Source of the DNA: Bin87 sp963663945
GTDB taxonomy: Bacteria > Chloroflexota > Dehalococcoidia > Lucifugimonadales > UBA3495
Assembly (NCBI GenBank): GCA_963663945.1
Contig: OY760687.1
Coordinates: 3,720,001 to 3,784,000 of the forward strand
DNA length: 64,000 bases
Direction of reading: 5' to 3'
Part shown: one piece after another, positions 8,330-16,117 of the stretch
How positions within the stretch are numbered: position 1 is the stretch's first letter
Layout: the number at the start of each line of letters is the position of its first letter
Notes under the pieces: generated by a model
What the model was told of the DNA's origin: nothing
The model's database searches: none
Seen by the model: only the letters and a program-made list of their open reading frames with translations
Translations under genes and position numbers: made by a program

Positions 8330-9187
8330 TCAGGACTGTGGGTCAGTCGATTCAGCAGAAGGCGGGTCGGCGGCGGGTTCCGCAGCAGCCGGTGGTTCCT
8401 CGGCGGCGACGGCCTCGGTGGGCGCATCGGCTTCAGCAACGGCTGTCGCTTCAGGGGCGGCCGCGGCAGTTGCAGCGGGGGCGGCTTCGCCAGTGGGCGC
8501 TGCGGCAGGCGGAGCTGGGGCCGCGGCTTCGGGCGCAGGCGTGGCCGGCGGATCAGCGGGCGCGGTCTCGGTGGCGCCGTTCGTGCCCGGCGGGGCTAGT
8601 CCCAGCCGGTTGGCGCGCTCGGTCTCCGGGTCACGCAGCAGGCTCAGGGCTTCCAGGGTTGCCTTGACGATGTTGATGGGGTTGCGCGATCCCAGCGTCT
8701 TGCCCACCACGTCCTGCACGCCGCCAAGTTCCAGCATGGCGCGCATGGCTCCCGCCGCGATGACGCCGGTTCCCAGCGGGGCCGGCTTCATGATGACGAT
8801 GGATGCGCCTTTGCGGACGGAAATCTCGTGAGGAATGGTGCTTCCCTTTATGGGGATCTGGATGGTGCTGCGCCGGGCCACGGCGGTTCCCTTGCGGACC
8901 GCGTCGGGAATGGCTAGCGCCTTGCCCATGCCGGCGCCCACGCGTCCCTGGCCGTCACCAACCACCACCAAGGCGTTGAAACGGAGACGGCGACCGCCCT
9001 TGACCACCTTGGAGATGCGTCGGGTGTGGACCACCCGTTCGTTCATGCCGCCGCTGTCGTCGTCGCGTTGCCGCTGGTCACGGTCGCGGCCGCGGCCGCC
9101 ACGGCCTCCGCGACGATCCGGGCCGCCTTCGCCGCCCCTGCCGCCGGTGTTGCTTCTTGGGCCTCTACGGGATGCGGGAGAAACCAT
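8330..9187 (-). CDS. rpsE: 30S ribosomal protein S5 with long low-complexity tails
   Basis: The core (residues about 47-206) is standard S5: a double-stranded RNA-binding domain (VVKGGRRLRFNALVVVGDGQGRVG) and the C-terminal domain (PAPLGTGVIAAGAMRAMLEL). S5 helps decoding fidelity and mRNA unwinding. At 285 residues it is over 100 longer than usual. A Gly/Arg/Asp-rich N-terminal segment precedes the core, and about 79 residues of almost pure Ala/Pro/Glu/Thr follow it. The ATG shares one base with the rplR stop (TAATG). Confidence 0.95.
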   Translation of the reverse strand: MVSPASRRGPRSNTGGRGGEGGPDRRGGRGGRGRDRDQRQRDDDSGGMNERVVHTRRISKVVKGGRRLRFNALVVVGDGQGRVGAGMGKALAIPDAVRKGTAVARRSTIQIPIKGSTIPHEISVRKGASIVIMKPAPLGTGVIAAGAMRAMLELGGVQDVVGKTLGSRNPINIVKATLEALSLLRDPETERANRLGLAPPGTNGATETAPADPPATPAPEAAAPAPPAAAPTGEAAPAATAAAAPEATAVAEADAPTEAVAAEEPPAAAEPAADPPSAESTDPQS

Positions 9188-9546
9188 TAGAATACAAGCC
9201 CTCCTTCGCGGGCTGCGTCGGCCAGGGCCTTGACCCGGCCGTGGAACTGGTAACCGCCCCGGTCGAACACCACGGAGGACACGCCGGCTGCCCGTGCGCG
9301 CTCGGCGACCAGCTTGCCCACGGCGGCAGATGCCGTCGTCTTGGGCGTTGCCTCTTCGCCGCCGACCTCGTGGCTGGACGCGTAGGCCAGGGTGTGGCCT
9401 TCCACGTCGTCAATCACCTGTGCGTAGATGCCCTTCAGGCTGCGGAAGACGCAGAGGCGCGGACGCTGCGGGGTACCATGTACCTTGTTGCGGACCCGGC
9501 GGTGCCGGACGATACGCAATTTTCGGGAGTCTTTGTCGCGTGGCAT
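9187..9546 (-). CDS. rplR: 50S ribosomal protein L18
   Basis: The 119-residue 5S-rRNA-binding protein shows KLRIVRHRRVRNKVHGTPQRPRL near the start, then FRSLKGIYAQVIDD and the C-terminal GYQFHGRVKALADAAREGGLVF in outline. The length is normal. A 110-base gap separates it from rplF, larger than most junctions here, and its own ribosome-binding site is weak. It overlaps rpsE by one base. Confidence 0.96.
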   Translation of the reverse strand: MPRDKDSRKLRIVRHRRVRNKVHGTPQRPRLCVFRSLKGIYAQVIDDVEGHTLAYASSHEVGGEEATPKTTASAAVGKLVAERARAAGVSSVVFDRGGYQFHGRVKALADAAREGGLVF

Positions 9547-9656
9547 TTCCAGTTTGCTCTCGGTTGCTGTGTGCTGGGCGTGGGTTCACGCTGAAGCGGG
9601 AATACCATGCCTTCCAAGTTGGCTGAATTTCGTGTGAGGCTGGGTAACCGGACCGT

Positions 9657-10271
9657 CTATACGGCGCGGCGCGCTGCGGCCTTGCCCGGCTTGAGACGAA
9701 GAACTTCGCCCTGGTACCGGATGCCCTTTTCCTTGTAGCGGTTTGGCGGCCGAACCTTGCGCACCTTGGCGGCAAGCTGGCCGACCTTTTGCTTGTCGAC
9801 ACCGGTGACGTGGACCCGGTTGTTGCCTTCGACCTCCATGGTCAGGCCTTCTTCGGGGAACACGTCGACCGTGTGGCTGTAACCGACGCTGAGTGTGATG
9901 CCGTCGCCATTCTGCTGAACGCGGTATCCCACGCCCATGAGTTCCAGGGTCCGGCTGTAACCTTCGGTCACGCCGACGATTGCGTTTTCGATCAGGGATC
10001 GGGTCAGGCCGTGGAGCGAGTGGTGGAACTTGCGCTCGGTCAGTCTTTCGACGATGACCGCGCCGTCCTCCACCTTCACGGTGACTTCAGGATGGTACTT
10101 CTGGATCACTTCGCCGCGCGGGCCGGTGACCTTCACGCCTCCATAGAGCACCTCAACCTGGACTCCGGAGGGAAGCGGTATGGGCTGACGTCCGATGCGG
10201 GACAGCGGCCGTTCGGCGGGTGGAATTCGTTCGGCGACACCGGCGCTGACGGGAATTTCGTTACCAGACAT
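9657..10271 (-). CDS. rplF: 50S ribosomal protein L6 with N-terminal extension
   Basis: The 204-residue protein contains the two L6 repeats, with LSRIGRQPIPLPSGV near the front and the C-terminal signature PPNRYKEKGIRYQGE. Normal L6 starts at the SRIG segment. Here about 22 residues (MSGNEIPVSAGVAER...) precede it, and no ATG exists closer to the core, so the extension appears genuine. The start overlaps the end of rpsH by 11 bases. Confidence 0.95.
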   Translation of the reverse strand: MSGNEIPVSAGVAERIPPAERPLSRIGRQPIPLPSGVQVEVLYGGVKVTGPRGEVIQKYHPEVTVKVEDGAVIVERLTERKFHHSLHGLTRSLIENAIVGVTEGYSRTLELMGVGYRVQQNGDGITLSVGYSHTVDVFPEEGLTMEVEGNNRVHVTGVDKQKVGQLAAKVRKVRPPNRYKEKGIRYQGEVLRLKPGKAAARRAV

Positions 10272-10659
10272 AACAGACCAACTCTCCTCCGATGCCTTTG
10301 CGCCAGGCTTCGTATCCGGTCATCATCCCCTGGGAGGTGGAAACTATGGCGATGCCCAATCCACCATAGACCCGTGGGATTTCGCCCCGACCGACGTGCA
10401 CGCGCAATCCCGGCTTGCTGATCCGGCGCAGGCCGCGAATGGCATTGGTGTCATCATCCTTGTAGGTGAGGTGGATCCGCATGGTGGGGAATTTCTGGTT
10501 GCGCGCCTGGTCCCAGTCGCGGATGTAGCCCTGTCTCTTCAGGATGTCGGCGATGGCCACCTTCATCTTGGACTGGGGCACCAGGACCGTTTGGTGCCTG
10601 GCCTGGATGGCGTTGCGAATGCGGGTCAGCATATCGGCAACCGGATCGTTTATGGGCAT
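10261..10659 (-). CDS. rpsH: 30S ribosomal protein S8
   Basis: The 132-residue protein has the S8 pattern: MPINDPVADMLTRIRNA at the front and ISKPGLRVHVGRGEIPRVYGGLGIAIVSTSQG in outline near the end. S8 binds the central domain of 16S rRNA and often represses spc operons. An AAGGAG motif lies ten bases before the ATG. The protein ends ELVCYVW, as most S8 do. Confidence 0.97.
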   Translation of the reverse strand: MPINDPVADMLTRIRNAIQARHQTVLVPQSKMKVAIADILKRQGYIRDWDQARNQKFPTMRIHLTYKDDDTNAIRGLRRISKPGLRVHVGRGEIPRVYGGLGIAIVSTSQGMMTGYEAWRKGIGGELVCYVW

Positions 10660-10718
10660 CGCGGAGTGGCTCCTTGTTTTTCAGTTCTTGCGCTGGGGCA
10701 GCGAGGGTAAACCTGTGA

Positions 10719-11024
10719 CTACAGGCTGGCCTTGCGTACCCCGGGGAGCAGGCCATCCAACGCCATTTCCCGGAAAGAGATACGCGAGAGGCCGAAGTAG
10801 CGGATGTAGCCACGGGGCCGCCCGGTGGCGCCGTCCCGGTTGCGGATGCGGTTGGGGTTAGCGTCGTGGGGCAGGAGGGCCAACTGCTGGCGGGCTTCAA
10901 AGCGCTCGCGGGCGGAACGGGACATGTCCCGCGCCTCGGCCAGCAGCGCGCGACGCTGCTCGGCGTACTTGGCTACAGTGCTTTTGCGGCGGTCGTTCTT
11001 GACTATGGAAGATTTCTTGGCCAA
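10719..11024 (-). CDS. rpsN: 30S ribosomal protein S14, long zinc-free form
   Basis: The 101-residue protein matches the long S14 form without the CxxC zinc ribbon: it starts MAKKSSIVKNDRRK and ends with RPRGYIRYFGLSRISFREMA and GLLPGVRKASL. The presence of the cysteine-free form contrasts with the zinc-binding S4 and L36 in the same operon. S14 sits in the 30S head. Confidence 0.96.
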   Translation of the reverse strand: MAKKSSIVKNDRRKSTVAKYAEQRRALLAEARDMSRSARERFEARQQLALLPHDANPNRIRNRDGATGRPRGYIRYFGLSRISFREMALDGLLPGVRKASL

Positions 11025-11079
11025 GGTTTCTCTCTCCCTGTGCTTGACTCAGGCTGCGGTATCGATTGAACCGGTGAGC

Positions 11080-11727
11080 CTACTGCCGGACGAAGGGCAT
11101 TTCGAAGTGTTCGAGCAGCCGCGCCGCCTCGGTGTCGTTGATCGCGCTGGTGGTGATGGTCACCTGGAGCCCACGCAGCCGGTCGATGCTGTTGTAGTCG
11201 ATTTCCGGGAACACGATCTGTTCACGAAGGCCCAGGGAGAAATTGCCCCGGCCGTCGAAACCGCTGCGTGCGATTCCCCGGAAGTCCCGTATGCGCGGCA
11301 GGGCCGTGATGATCAGACGCTCCAGGAAGTAGTACATGCGGTCACCGCGCAGGGTAACGGCGGTGCCGATGGGGTTGCCCTGGCGAACCTTGAACCCGGC
11401 GATGGAACGGCGAGCGCGGGTGATGACCGGCTTCTGACCCGAGATGGTGGTCAGGTCCCGGACGGCGCTCTCCATGGCGCGGCCATTGGTCAAAGCCTCG
11501 CCGAGCCCGATGTTCAGGTTGATCTTGGTGACCCTGGGCACCTGCATGGGGCTGGTGTATCCAAACTCGGACACCATTGCCGGGACGATTTCATCCCGGA
11601 AGCGGACCTTGAAAGCGGGAGGTGGCAATTCCATCGGCCCAGCGCCGTTGGATTCGGCCTCTTCCTGCTGGCGCCGCTGACGGCGACCTCCGCCCTGTTC
11701 TGTTCTTTCCTGTTGGTCAGTAGCCAT
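11080..11727 (-). CDS. rplE: 50S ribosomal protein L5 with N-terminal extension
   Basis: I choose the ATG at 11727 (MATDQQERTEQ), preceded by GGGAG eight bases upstream. The longer open frame to 12084 would cover rplX and is not coding. The 215-residue product has the L5 core from about residue 33 (FKVRFRDEIVPAM, then VPRVTKINLNIGLGEA, and near the end RGLQVTITTSAINDTEAARLL). The first 31 residues form a Gln/Glu/Arg/Gly-rich extension that normal L5 lacks. A second ATG at residue 32 (MELPPP) is an alternative start. Confidence 0.93.
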   Translation of the reverse strand: MATDQQERTEQGGGRRQRRQQEEAESNGAGPMELPPPAFKVRFRDEIVPAMVSEFGYTSPMQVPRVTKINLNIGLGEALTNGRAMESAVRDLTTISGQKPVITRARRSIAGFKVRQGNPIGTAVTLRGDRMYYFLERLIITALPRIRDFRGIARSGFDGRGNFSLGLREQIVFPEIDYNSIDRLRGLQVTITTSAINDTEAARLLEHFEMPFVRQ

Positions 11728-11747
11728 GAGGGTCACTCCCGAGAGAG

Positions 11748-12020
11748 CTATTCGTCCCGGTTCCGGAACTGGGAGCTCGGTTCGGTGTAGTTGCTTTGGA
11801 TGAGCTTGATGTTGGAGATGTGGATCGAGGCTTCCTGCTGCACTCGGCCGCCCTGGCGAATGCCGGGGCGCGGCTTGTAGTGCTTGGTCACCATGTTGAC
11901 GCCTTCGACGATGACCCGGTTCTTTTCGGGCACCATGTTGAGAATGCGTCCGGTCTTGCCCTTGTCCTTGCCGGCAATGACCAGCACATCGTCGCCACGC
12001 CGTATCTTGGTCTTGGCCAT
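11748..12020 (-). CDS. rplX: 50S ribosomal protein L24
   Basis: The 90-residue protein carries the KOW motif (KIRRGDDVLVIAGKDKGKTG) at its N-terminus, as L24 should. The ATG at 12020 shares a base with the rplN stop (TGATG); a GTG one codon upstream is also open. L24 initiates 50S assembly near the exit tunnel. The order rplN-rplX-rplE is standard. Confidence 0.96.
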   Translation of the reverse strand: MAKTKIRRGDDVLVIAGKDKGKTGRILNMVPEKNRVIVEGVNMVTKHYKPRPGIRQGGRVQQEASIHISNIKLIQSNYTEPSSQFRNRDE

Positions 12021-12388
12021 CACACCACCTCCGGCGCGAGGGACACGATCCGCATGAAACCCTTGTCACGCAGTTCGCGGGCAACGGGACCGAAGATGCG
12101 GGTACCGCGCGGCAGCTGGTTGTCGTTGATCAGCACGGCGGCATTGTCGTCGAACTTGATGTAGGTGCCATCGGGACGGAGCAGCGGGGCTGCCTGTCGC
12201 ACGACGACGGCCTTGACCACCGTGCCCTTCCGCACCGGGGAGTTGGGGATGGCCTCGCGCACGGTGCAGACGATGATGTCGCCCACCGAGGCGTACTTGC
12301 GCCGGCTGGAGCCGGGGATGTTGATGAGCCGGATGCGTCGCGCGCCGCTGTTGTCGGCCACGTGCAGCCTGGTGTAACTCTGGATCAT
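12020..12388 (-). CDS. rplN: 50S ribosomal protein L14
   Basis: The 122-residue protein begins MIQSYTRLHVADNSGARRI, contains VGDIIVCTVREAIPN and VKAVVVRQ, and ends RDKGFMRIVSLAPEVV. Length and motifs are exactly those of bacterial L14, which contacts 16S rRNA in an intersubunit bridge. It starts directly after the rpsQ stop codon with no gap. Confidence 0.97.
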   Translation of the reverse strand: MIQSYTRLHVADNSGARRIRLINIPGSSRRKYASVGDIIVCTVREAIPNSPVRKGTVVKAVVVRQAAPLLRPDGTYIKFDDNAAVLINDNQLPRGTRIFGPVARELRDKGFMRIVSLAPEVV

Positions 12389-12772
12389 TTACGCATCCTC
12401 GTCGTCATCAGTATCTGCTTCGGCTATGTCGTCAACCGGCGTCGCGTCGTCGTTTTCGTCGGCAGCAACCGGCTCGATGACCGCGTCGCCTTCGAGGTCG
12501 ATGGCGCGAACCTCGGCCACCGCGCGCCGGGCCAGGATATCAAGGAGCCGCCAGTGCTTGGTACGCGAGATGGGACGGGTTTCCTGGATGCGGACCGTAT
12601 CGCCGATCCGGCACTGCCCCTCGGGGTCATGGACGTAGAAGCGGGTAACCCGGCGCATCTGCTTGCGGTAGACGCGATGGCGTTGCTTCCACACCAATTC
12701 CACTACAGCGGTCTTGTCCATCCGGGTACTCACCACTGAGCCCACCCGAACCTTTCGCATTGTTTTGGCCAT
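12389..12772 (-). CDS. rpsQ: 30S ribosomal protein S17 with acidic C-terminal tail
   Basis: Residues 1 to about 85 are a normal S17 OB fold (KVRVGSVVSTRMDKTAVVEL, FYVHDPEGQCRIGDTVRIQETRPISRTKHW in outline). S17 usually has 80-90 residues, but this one has 127. The extra 40 or so residues are acidic and end DTDDDEDA. Such a tail on an rRNA-binding protein is unusual and resembles the tails on RpoA and S5 in this operon. Confidence 0.95.
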   Translation of the reverse strand: MAKTMRKVRVGSVVSTRMDKTAVVELVWKQRHRVYRKQMRRVTRFYVHDPEGQCRIGDTVRIQETRPISRTKHWRLLDILARRAVAEVRAIDLEGDAVIEPVAADENDDATPVDDIAEADTDDDEDA

Positions 12773-12837
12773 TAGGATAGTCCTGAAAGTTCTGTCATTG
12801 CGCGGAGGAAGTCACGGTCACGAGAGACGATGGGCCT

Positions 12838-13029
12838 CTACTGGACTTGCCGCTCTCGCAGGCAGGTCAGCATACGCGCAATGTCCTTGCGGGTTTTGCG
12901 GGGTTGGTTGGTATCGGTGAGCTGGTTTACAGCGTCCCGGAAGCGGAGGTTCATCAGCTCCCGATAGGACTTCTGCAACTCTTCCTCGATCTGCTGGTCG
13001 GTCAGCGCCCGAATTTCGTACATCTTCAT
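12838..13029 (-). CDS. rpmC: 50S ribosomal protein L29
   Basis: The product is a two-helix protein with the L29 pattern (MKMYEIRALTDQQIEEEL, ELMNLRFRDAVNQL, RKDIARMLTCLRERQ). I choose the ATG at 13029, since AAGGTGA lies eight bases upstream. A GTG at 13041 overlapping the rplP stop is also possible and would add four residues. L29 lies at the tunnel exit. Confidence 0.94.
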   Translation of the reverse strand: MKMYEIRALTDQQIEEELQKSYRELMNLRFRDAVNQLTDTNQPRKTRKDIARMLTCLRERQVQ

Positions 13030-13037
13030 AGCGGCTA

Positions 13038-13478
13038 TCACCTTGCTGCGTTGGTCAGCAGCGAGTTCACCCGGTCCCGGTACACGACCTTGGTGGGTAT
13101 GGGAAGCTTGTGCGAGGCCTTCTCCAGGGCTTCCGCGGCTTGGTCCAGGGGCACGCCGCCGACTTCAAACATGATGCGGCCCGGCCGAACCACGGCGACC
13201 CAATGATCGTTGGCTGCCTTGCCGCCGCCCATGCGGACTTCGGCCGGCTTCTTGGAAACCGGTTTGTCCGGGAAGATACGGATATAGGTCCGTCCGCCGC
13301 GCTGCAGGTGACGGGTAATCGCGATACGGGCCGACTCGATCTGCCGGGCGGTGATCCATTCGGCTCTCAAGGCTTTAAGACCGATTTCACCGAACTCCAC
13401 GGTGCTCCCGGTGGTGGCCATGCCCCGCCGCTTGCCGCGTCCCATCTTGCGGTATTTCGTCCTCTTAGGCTGCAGCAT
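13038..13478 (-). CDS. rplP: 50S ribosomal protein L16
   Basis: The 146-residue protein begins MLQPKRTKYRKMGRGKRRG and carries the L16 features TARQIESARIAITRHLQRGG and IRIFPDKPVSKKPAEVRMGGGKA in outline. L16 organises the A-site region of the 50S subunit. It lies between rpsC and rpmC as usual. Confidence 0.97.
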   Translation of the reverse strand: MLQPKRTKYRKMGRGKRRGMATTGSTVEFGEIGLKALRAEWITARQIESARIAITRHLQRGGRTYIRIFPDKPVSKKPAEVRMGGGKAANDHWVAVVRPGRIMFEVGGVPLDQAAEALEKASHKLPIPTKVVYRDRVNSLLTNAAR

Positions 13479-13534
13479 GGTTCCAAACTCCCAATCTATT
13501 CGTCACGAAGGAAAGCCGTGATCCGTTGCGGACG

Positions 13535-14272
13535 CTAGTTCTCGAACTCCGCGGCCTGAAGTTCGGCCTCGGTGTCCTGACTGGTGACCCGGAACTCGAT
13601 GCTGTCCAGCTCTCCGTCTTCCTCGGCGGCCGGGGGCATGATCTGGCCTTTGTAGATCCAGACCTTGATCCCGACGCGTCCCATGGAGGTATGGGCTTCG
13701 GCCAGCGCGTAATCGATGTCGGCGCGCAGCGTGTGCAGCGGCACCTGGCCCATCATCAGCTTCTCGGTACGGGCGATTTCCGCGCCGGAGATTCGCCCCT
13801 TGGTGATGATCTTGACGCCCTCGGCGCCGGCCTGCATGGTGCGCAGGGCGGCCTGGCGCATGGCGCGCCGGTAGGCCACGCGGCGGCTCAGCTGGTCGGC
13901 GATGTTCCGGCCCACGAGATACGGATCCATTTCCGGCTGCTCGATCTCAATGATGTTGAGCCGCAGCATCCCGGAGTTCATGCCCTCCAGACGGGCGCGG
14001 AGACCCTTGACCCGGTCGCCGTCCCGACCGATCAGGATGCCGGGCCGGGCCGAGTGGATGTTGACGATGGTTTCCTGGGCCGTGCGGTCGATCTCGATCT
14101 TGGCGATGCCGGCGTCCGAGAAAGCGGCGTATTCATCGTGGATCGTGCGACGCAGGGAAAGGTCCTGCTGCACGCCGGTGCGGTACTGAGCGCCGTTGTT
14201 GGCGTACCAGTGGGTTCGCCAGTCCTTGATGATACCCAGGCGGAAGCCGAGCGGATGAGTTTTGTGTCCCAT
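13535..14272 (-). CDS. rpsC: 30S ribosomal protein S3
   Basis: The 245-residue protein starts MGHKTHPLGFRLGI, contains the KH domain (RPGILIGRDGDRVKGLRARLE) and the C-terminal domain (EGVKIITKGRISGAEIARTE, then VGIKVWIYKGQI). S3 lines the mRNA entry channel. The C-terminal tail is acidic (EEDGELDSIEF...). It starts three bases after the rplV stop. Confidence 0.97.
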   Translation of the reverse strand: MGHKTHPLGFRLGIIKDWRTHWYANNGAQYRTGVQQDLSLRRTIHDEYAAFSDAGIAKIEIDRTAQETIVNIHSARPGILIGRDGDRVKGLRARLEGMNSGMLRLNIIEIEQPEMDPYLVGRNIADQLSRRVAYRRAMRQAALRTMQAGAEGVKIITKGRISGAEIARTEKLMMGQVPLHTLRADIDYALAEAHTSMGRVGIKVWIYKGQIMPPAAEEDGELDSIEFRVTSQDTEAELQAAEFEN

Positions 14273-14275
14273 GGG

Positions 14276-14620
14276 TTAGCGCTCCTGTATCTCGTCCACT
14301 TCGATGATGATGTGGCTGGAGCGGCGGGTAACCCGTCCAATCCGGCCTCTGGCGCGGGGCCTGAAACGCTTGAGCGGGCGCGCCTGGTCTGCCGAAATGC
14401 GCGTGATACGCAGTTCGTTGCGGTTCATGAACTCGTTGTTCTCGGCGTTGGACGCCGCCGACTGGACCACCTTGGCCACCGTCCGCGCCCACGGTGACGT
14501 CATCAGGCTCAGATGGTCGAGGGCATCGTTGACACTCATGCCACGCACCGCGTCCATGATGGGCTTGAGACGCTTGGGAGAGGCGCCCACCTGCTTCGCC
14601 ATTGCTCGCACGGCTGGCAT
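14276..14620 (-). CDS. rplV: 50S ribosomal protein L22
   Basis: The 114-residue protein has the L22 pattern: AKQVGASPKRLKPIMDAVRGM, VVQSAASNAENN, and a tunnel-lining loop and C-terminal RFRPRARGRIGRVTRRSSHI. Its extended loop reaches into the exit tunnel. It begins four bases after rpsS. Confidence 0.97.
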   Translation of the reverse strand: MPAVRAMAKQVGASPKRLKPIMDAVRGMSVNDALDHLSLMTSPWARTVAKVVQSAASNAENNEFMNRNELRITRISADQARPLKRFRPRARGRIGRVTRRSSHIIIEVDEIQER

Positions 14621-14624
14621 GGCG

Positions 14625-14909
14625 TCACCTCACCCTGCTGGAGCGTTCCGATCGCGCGATGTGGCCGCGATAGGTTCGCGTGGGTGCGAACTCGCCCAGG
14701 CGATGTCCCACCATGTTCTCGGTGATGAACACCGGAACATGACGCCGGCCGTCGTGGACGCCGAAGTTCAGCCCGACCATGTCGGGCATGATCATCGAGT
14801 CCCGCGACCAGGTGCGGATCACGGTGGCCTCGCCGGATTCGCGAACCCGGTTGACCTTCTTGAGCAGTTTGGGGTGGACGTACGGTCCCTTTTTGATTGA
14901 CCTTGACAT
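14625..14909 (-). CDS. rpsS: 30S ribosomal protein S19
   Basis: The 94-residue protein begins MSRSIKKGPYVHPKLLKKV and contains IRTWSRDSMIMPDMVGLNFGVHDG in outline, then MVGHRLGEFAPTRTYRGH. All are S19 signatures. The protein sits at the top of the 30S head with S13. Confidence 0.97.
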   Translation of the reverse strand: MSRSIKKGPYVHPKLLKKVNRVRESGEATVIRTWSRDSMIMPDMVGLNFGVHDGRRHVPVFITENMVGHRLGEFAPTRTYRGHIARSERSSRVR

Positions 14910-14959
14910 GATGACAAACGCTGCCTGTCGGGCCGCTGGGCGGGCCGAGGGTTGGGTTC

Positions 14960-15796
14960 CTACCTCCGCCAGCGGCGTCCGCGGACGATGAAGCGGCTGG
15001 AGGTCTTCTTCTTATTGCGGGTCTTGTGTCCCAGGGTGGGCTTGCCGGTGGGAGACTTGGGGCCGGGCATGCCGATGGGAGATCGGCCTTCGCCGCCGCC
15101 GTGGGGGTGGTCCACCGGGTTCTTGGCGACGCCGCGCACGTGGGGACGGCGCCCCAGGTGGCGCTTGGCGCCGGCCTTGCCCAGGCTCTCGTTCTTGTGG
15201 TCGGGGTTGGACAACTGGCCTACGCTGGCCCGGCAATTGAGCAGGATGCGGCGCATTTCGCCGGACGGCAGGCGGATCAGCACGTAGTCGCCCTCGCGGG
15301 ACAAAACCTGCGCTCCCGTACCGGCTCCCCGCACCAACTGCCCGCCCCGGCCGGGGGTCAACTCGAGGTTGTGCACCACGGTACCGGTGGGGATGTTACG
15401 GAGCGGAAGGGTGTTGCCGGGGCTGATTTCCGCGTCGGGGCCGGACTGAACCTTGTCCCCTACTGACAGGTTCACCGGCGCCAGGATGTAGGACTTCTCG
15501 CCGTCGACGTAGTGGAGCAGGGCGATCCGCGTGGTCCGGTTGGGATCGTATTCGATGGTCTTGACGGTTGCCGGCACGCCGTCCTTGCGTCGCTTGAAGT
15601 CGACTTTCCGGTACATGCGCCGGGAGCCGCCGCCGCGGTGGTACGCGGTGATGCGGCCCTTGTTGTTCCGGCCGCCACGCTTCTGCAGCGGTTCCAGCAG
15701 GGACTTCTCCGGCTTCTTGGTGGTGATCTCCTCAAAGGAGGGACGCACCGCGTTTCGCGTGCCGGGGGTTATGGGTCGAAGATTTTTCAGAGGCAT
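14960..15796 (-). CDS. rplB: 50S ribosomal protein L2
   Basis: The 278-residue protein contains the peptidyl-transferase-associated signature NPVDHPHGGGEGRSPIG near the C-terminus, with the conserved histidine, as well as GRNNKGRITAYHRGGGSRR early on. L2 is required for subunit association. The length is standard. It follows rplW by 36 bases. Confidence 0.98.
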   Translation of the reverse strand: MPLKNLRPITPGTRNAVRPSFEEITTKKPEKSLLEPLQKRGGRNNKGRITAYHRGGGSRRMYRKVDFKRRKDGVPATVKTIEYDPNRTTRIALLHYVDGEKSYILAPVNLSVGDKVQSGPDAEISPGNTLPLRNIPTGTVVHNLELTPGRGGQLVRGAGTGAQVLSREGDYVLIRLPSGEMRRILLNCRASVGQLSNPDHKNESLGKAGAKRHLGRRPHVRGVAKNPVDHPHGGGEGRSPIGMPGPKSPTGKPTLGHKTRNKKKTSSRFIVRGRRWRR

Positions 15797-15832
15797 GGTT
15801 TCAGCTCACGATGCCGACGCTCGGCGGATTGG

Positions 15833-16117
15833 CTACAGGCCCTCAATGAGGTCGATGCGGTCGCCGGCCTGCAGCGTGACCACGGCCTTTTTCACGTCGG
15901 GCTGTTTCTTGTAACGGGGGCCGTACCGCTTGCGCTTGCCGTGATTGCGCGTGATGTTGACACTGATGACTGTGACGTTGAAGTTTTCTTCCACCGCCTG
16001 CTTGACCAGTGTCTTGTTGGCCTTGGGAGCGATGGCGAAGGTGTACTGTCCTTCTTCCTGCAGCAGGGTGCTCTTTTCGGTGATGGTGGGGCGCAGGAGA
16101 ACTTCGCTGATGTGCAT
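15833..16117 (-). CDS. rplW: 50S ribosomal protein L23
   Basis: The start is the ATG at 16117 (MHISEVLLRPTITEKS), which shares a base with the rplD stop (TAATG). The longer frame running into rplD is not coding. The 94-residue product has the L23 pattern NKTLVKQAVEENFNVTV and ends in the expected KKAVVTLQAGDRIDLIEGL region. L23 is the docking site for SRP and trigger factor at the tunnel exit. Confidence 0.96.
   Translation of the reverse strand: MHISEVLLRPTITEKSTLLQEEGQYTFAIAPKANKTLVKQAVEENFNVTVISVNITRNHGKRKRYGPRYKKQPDVKKAVVTLQAGDRIDLIEGL

Noticed and set aside
11728..12084. Longer upstream frame of rplE
   Set aside because: It covers rplX in another frame and has no L5 similarity; a start with a good binding site exists at 11727.
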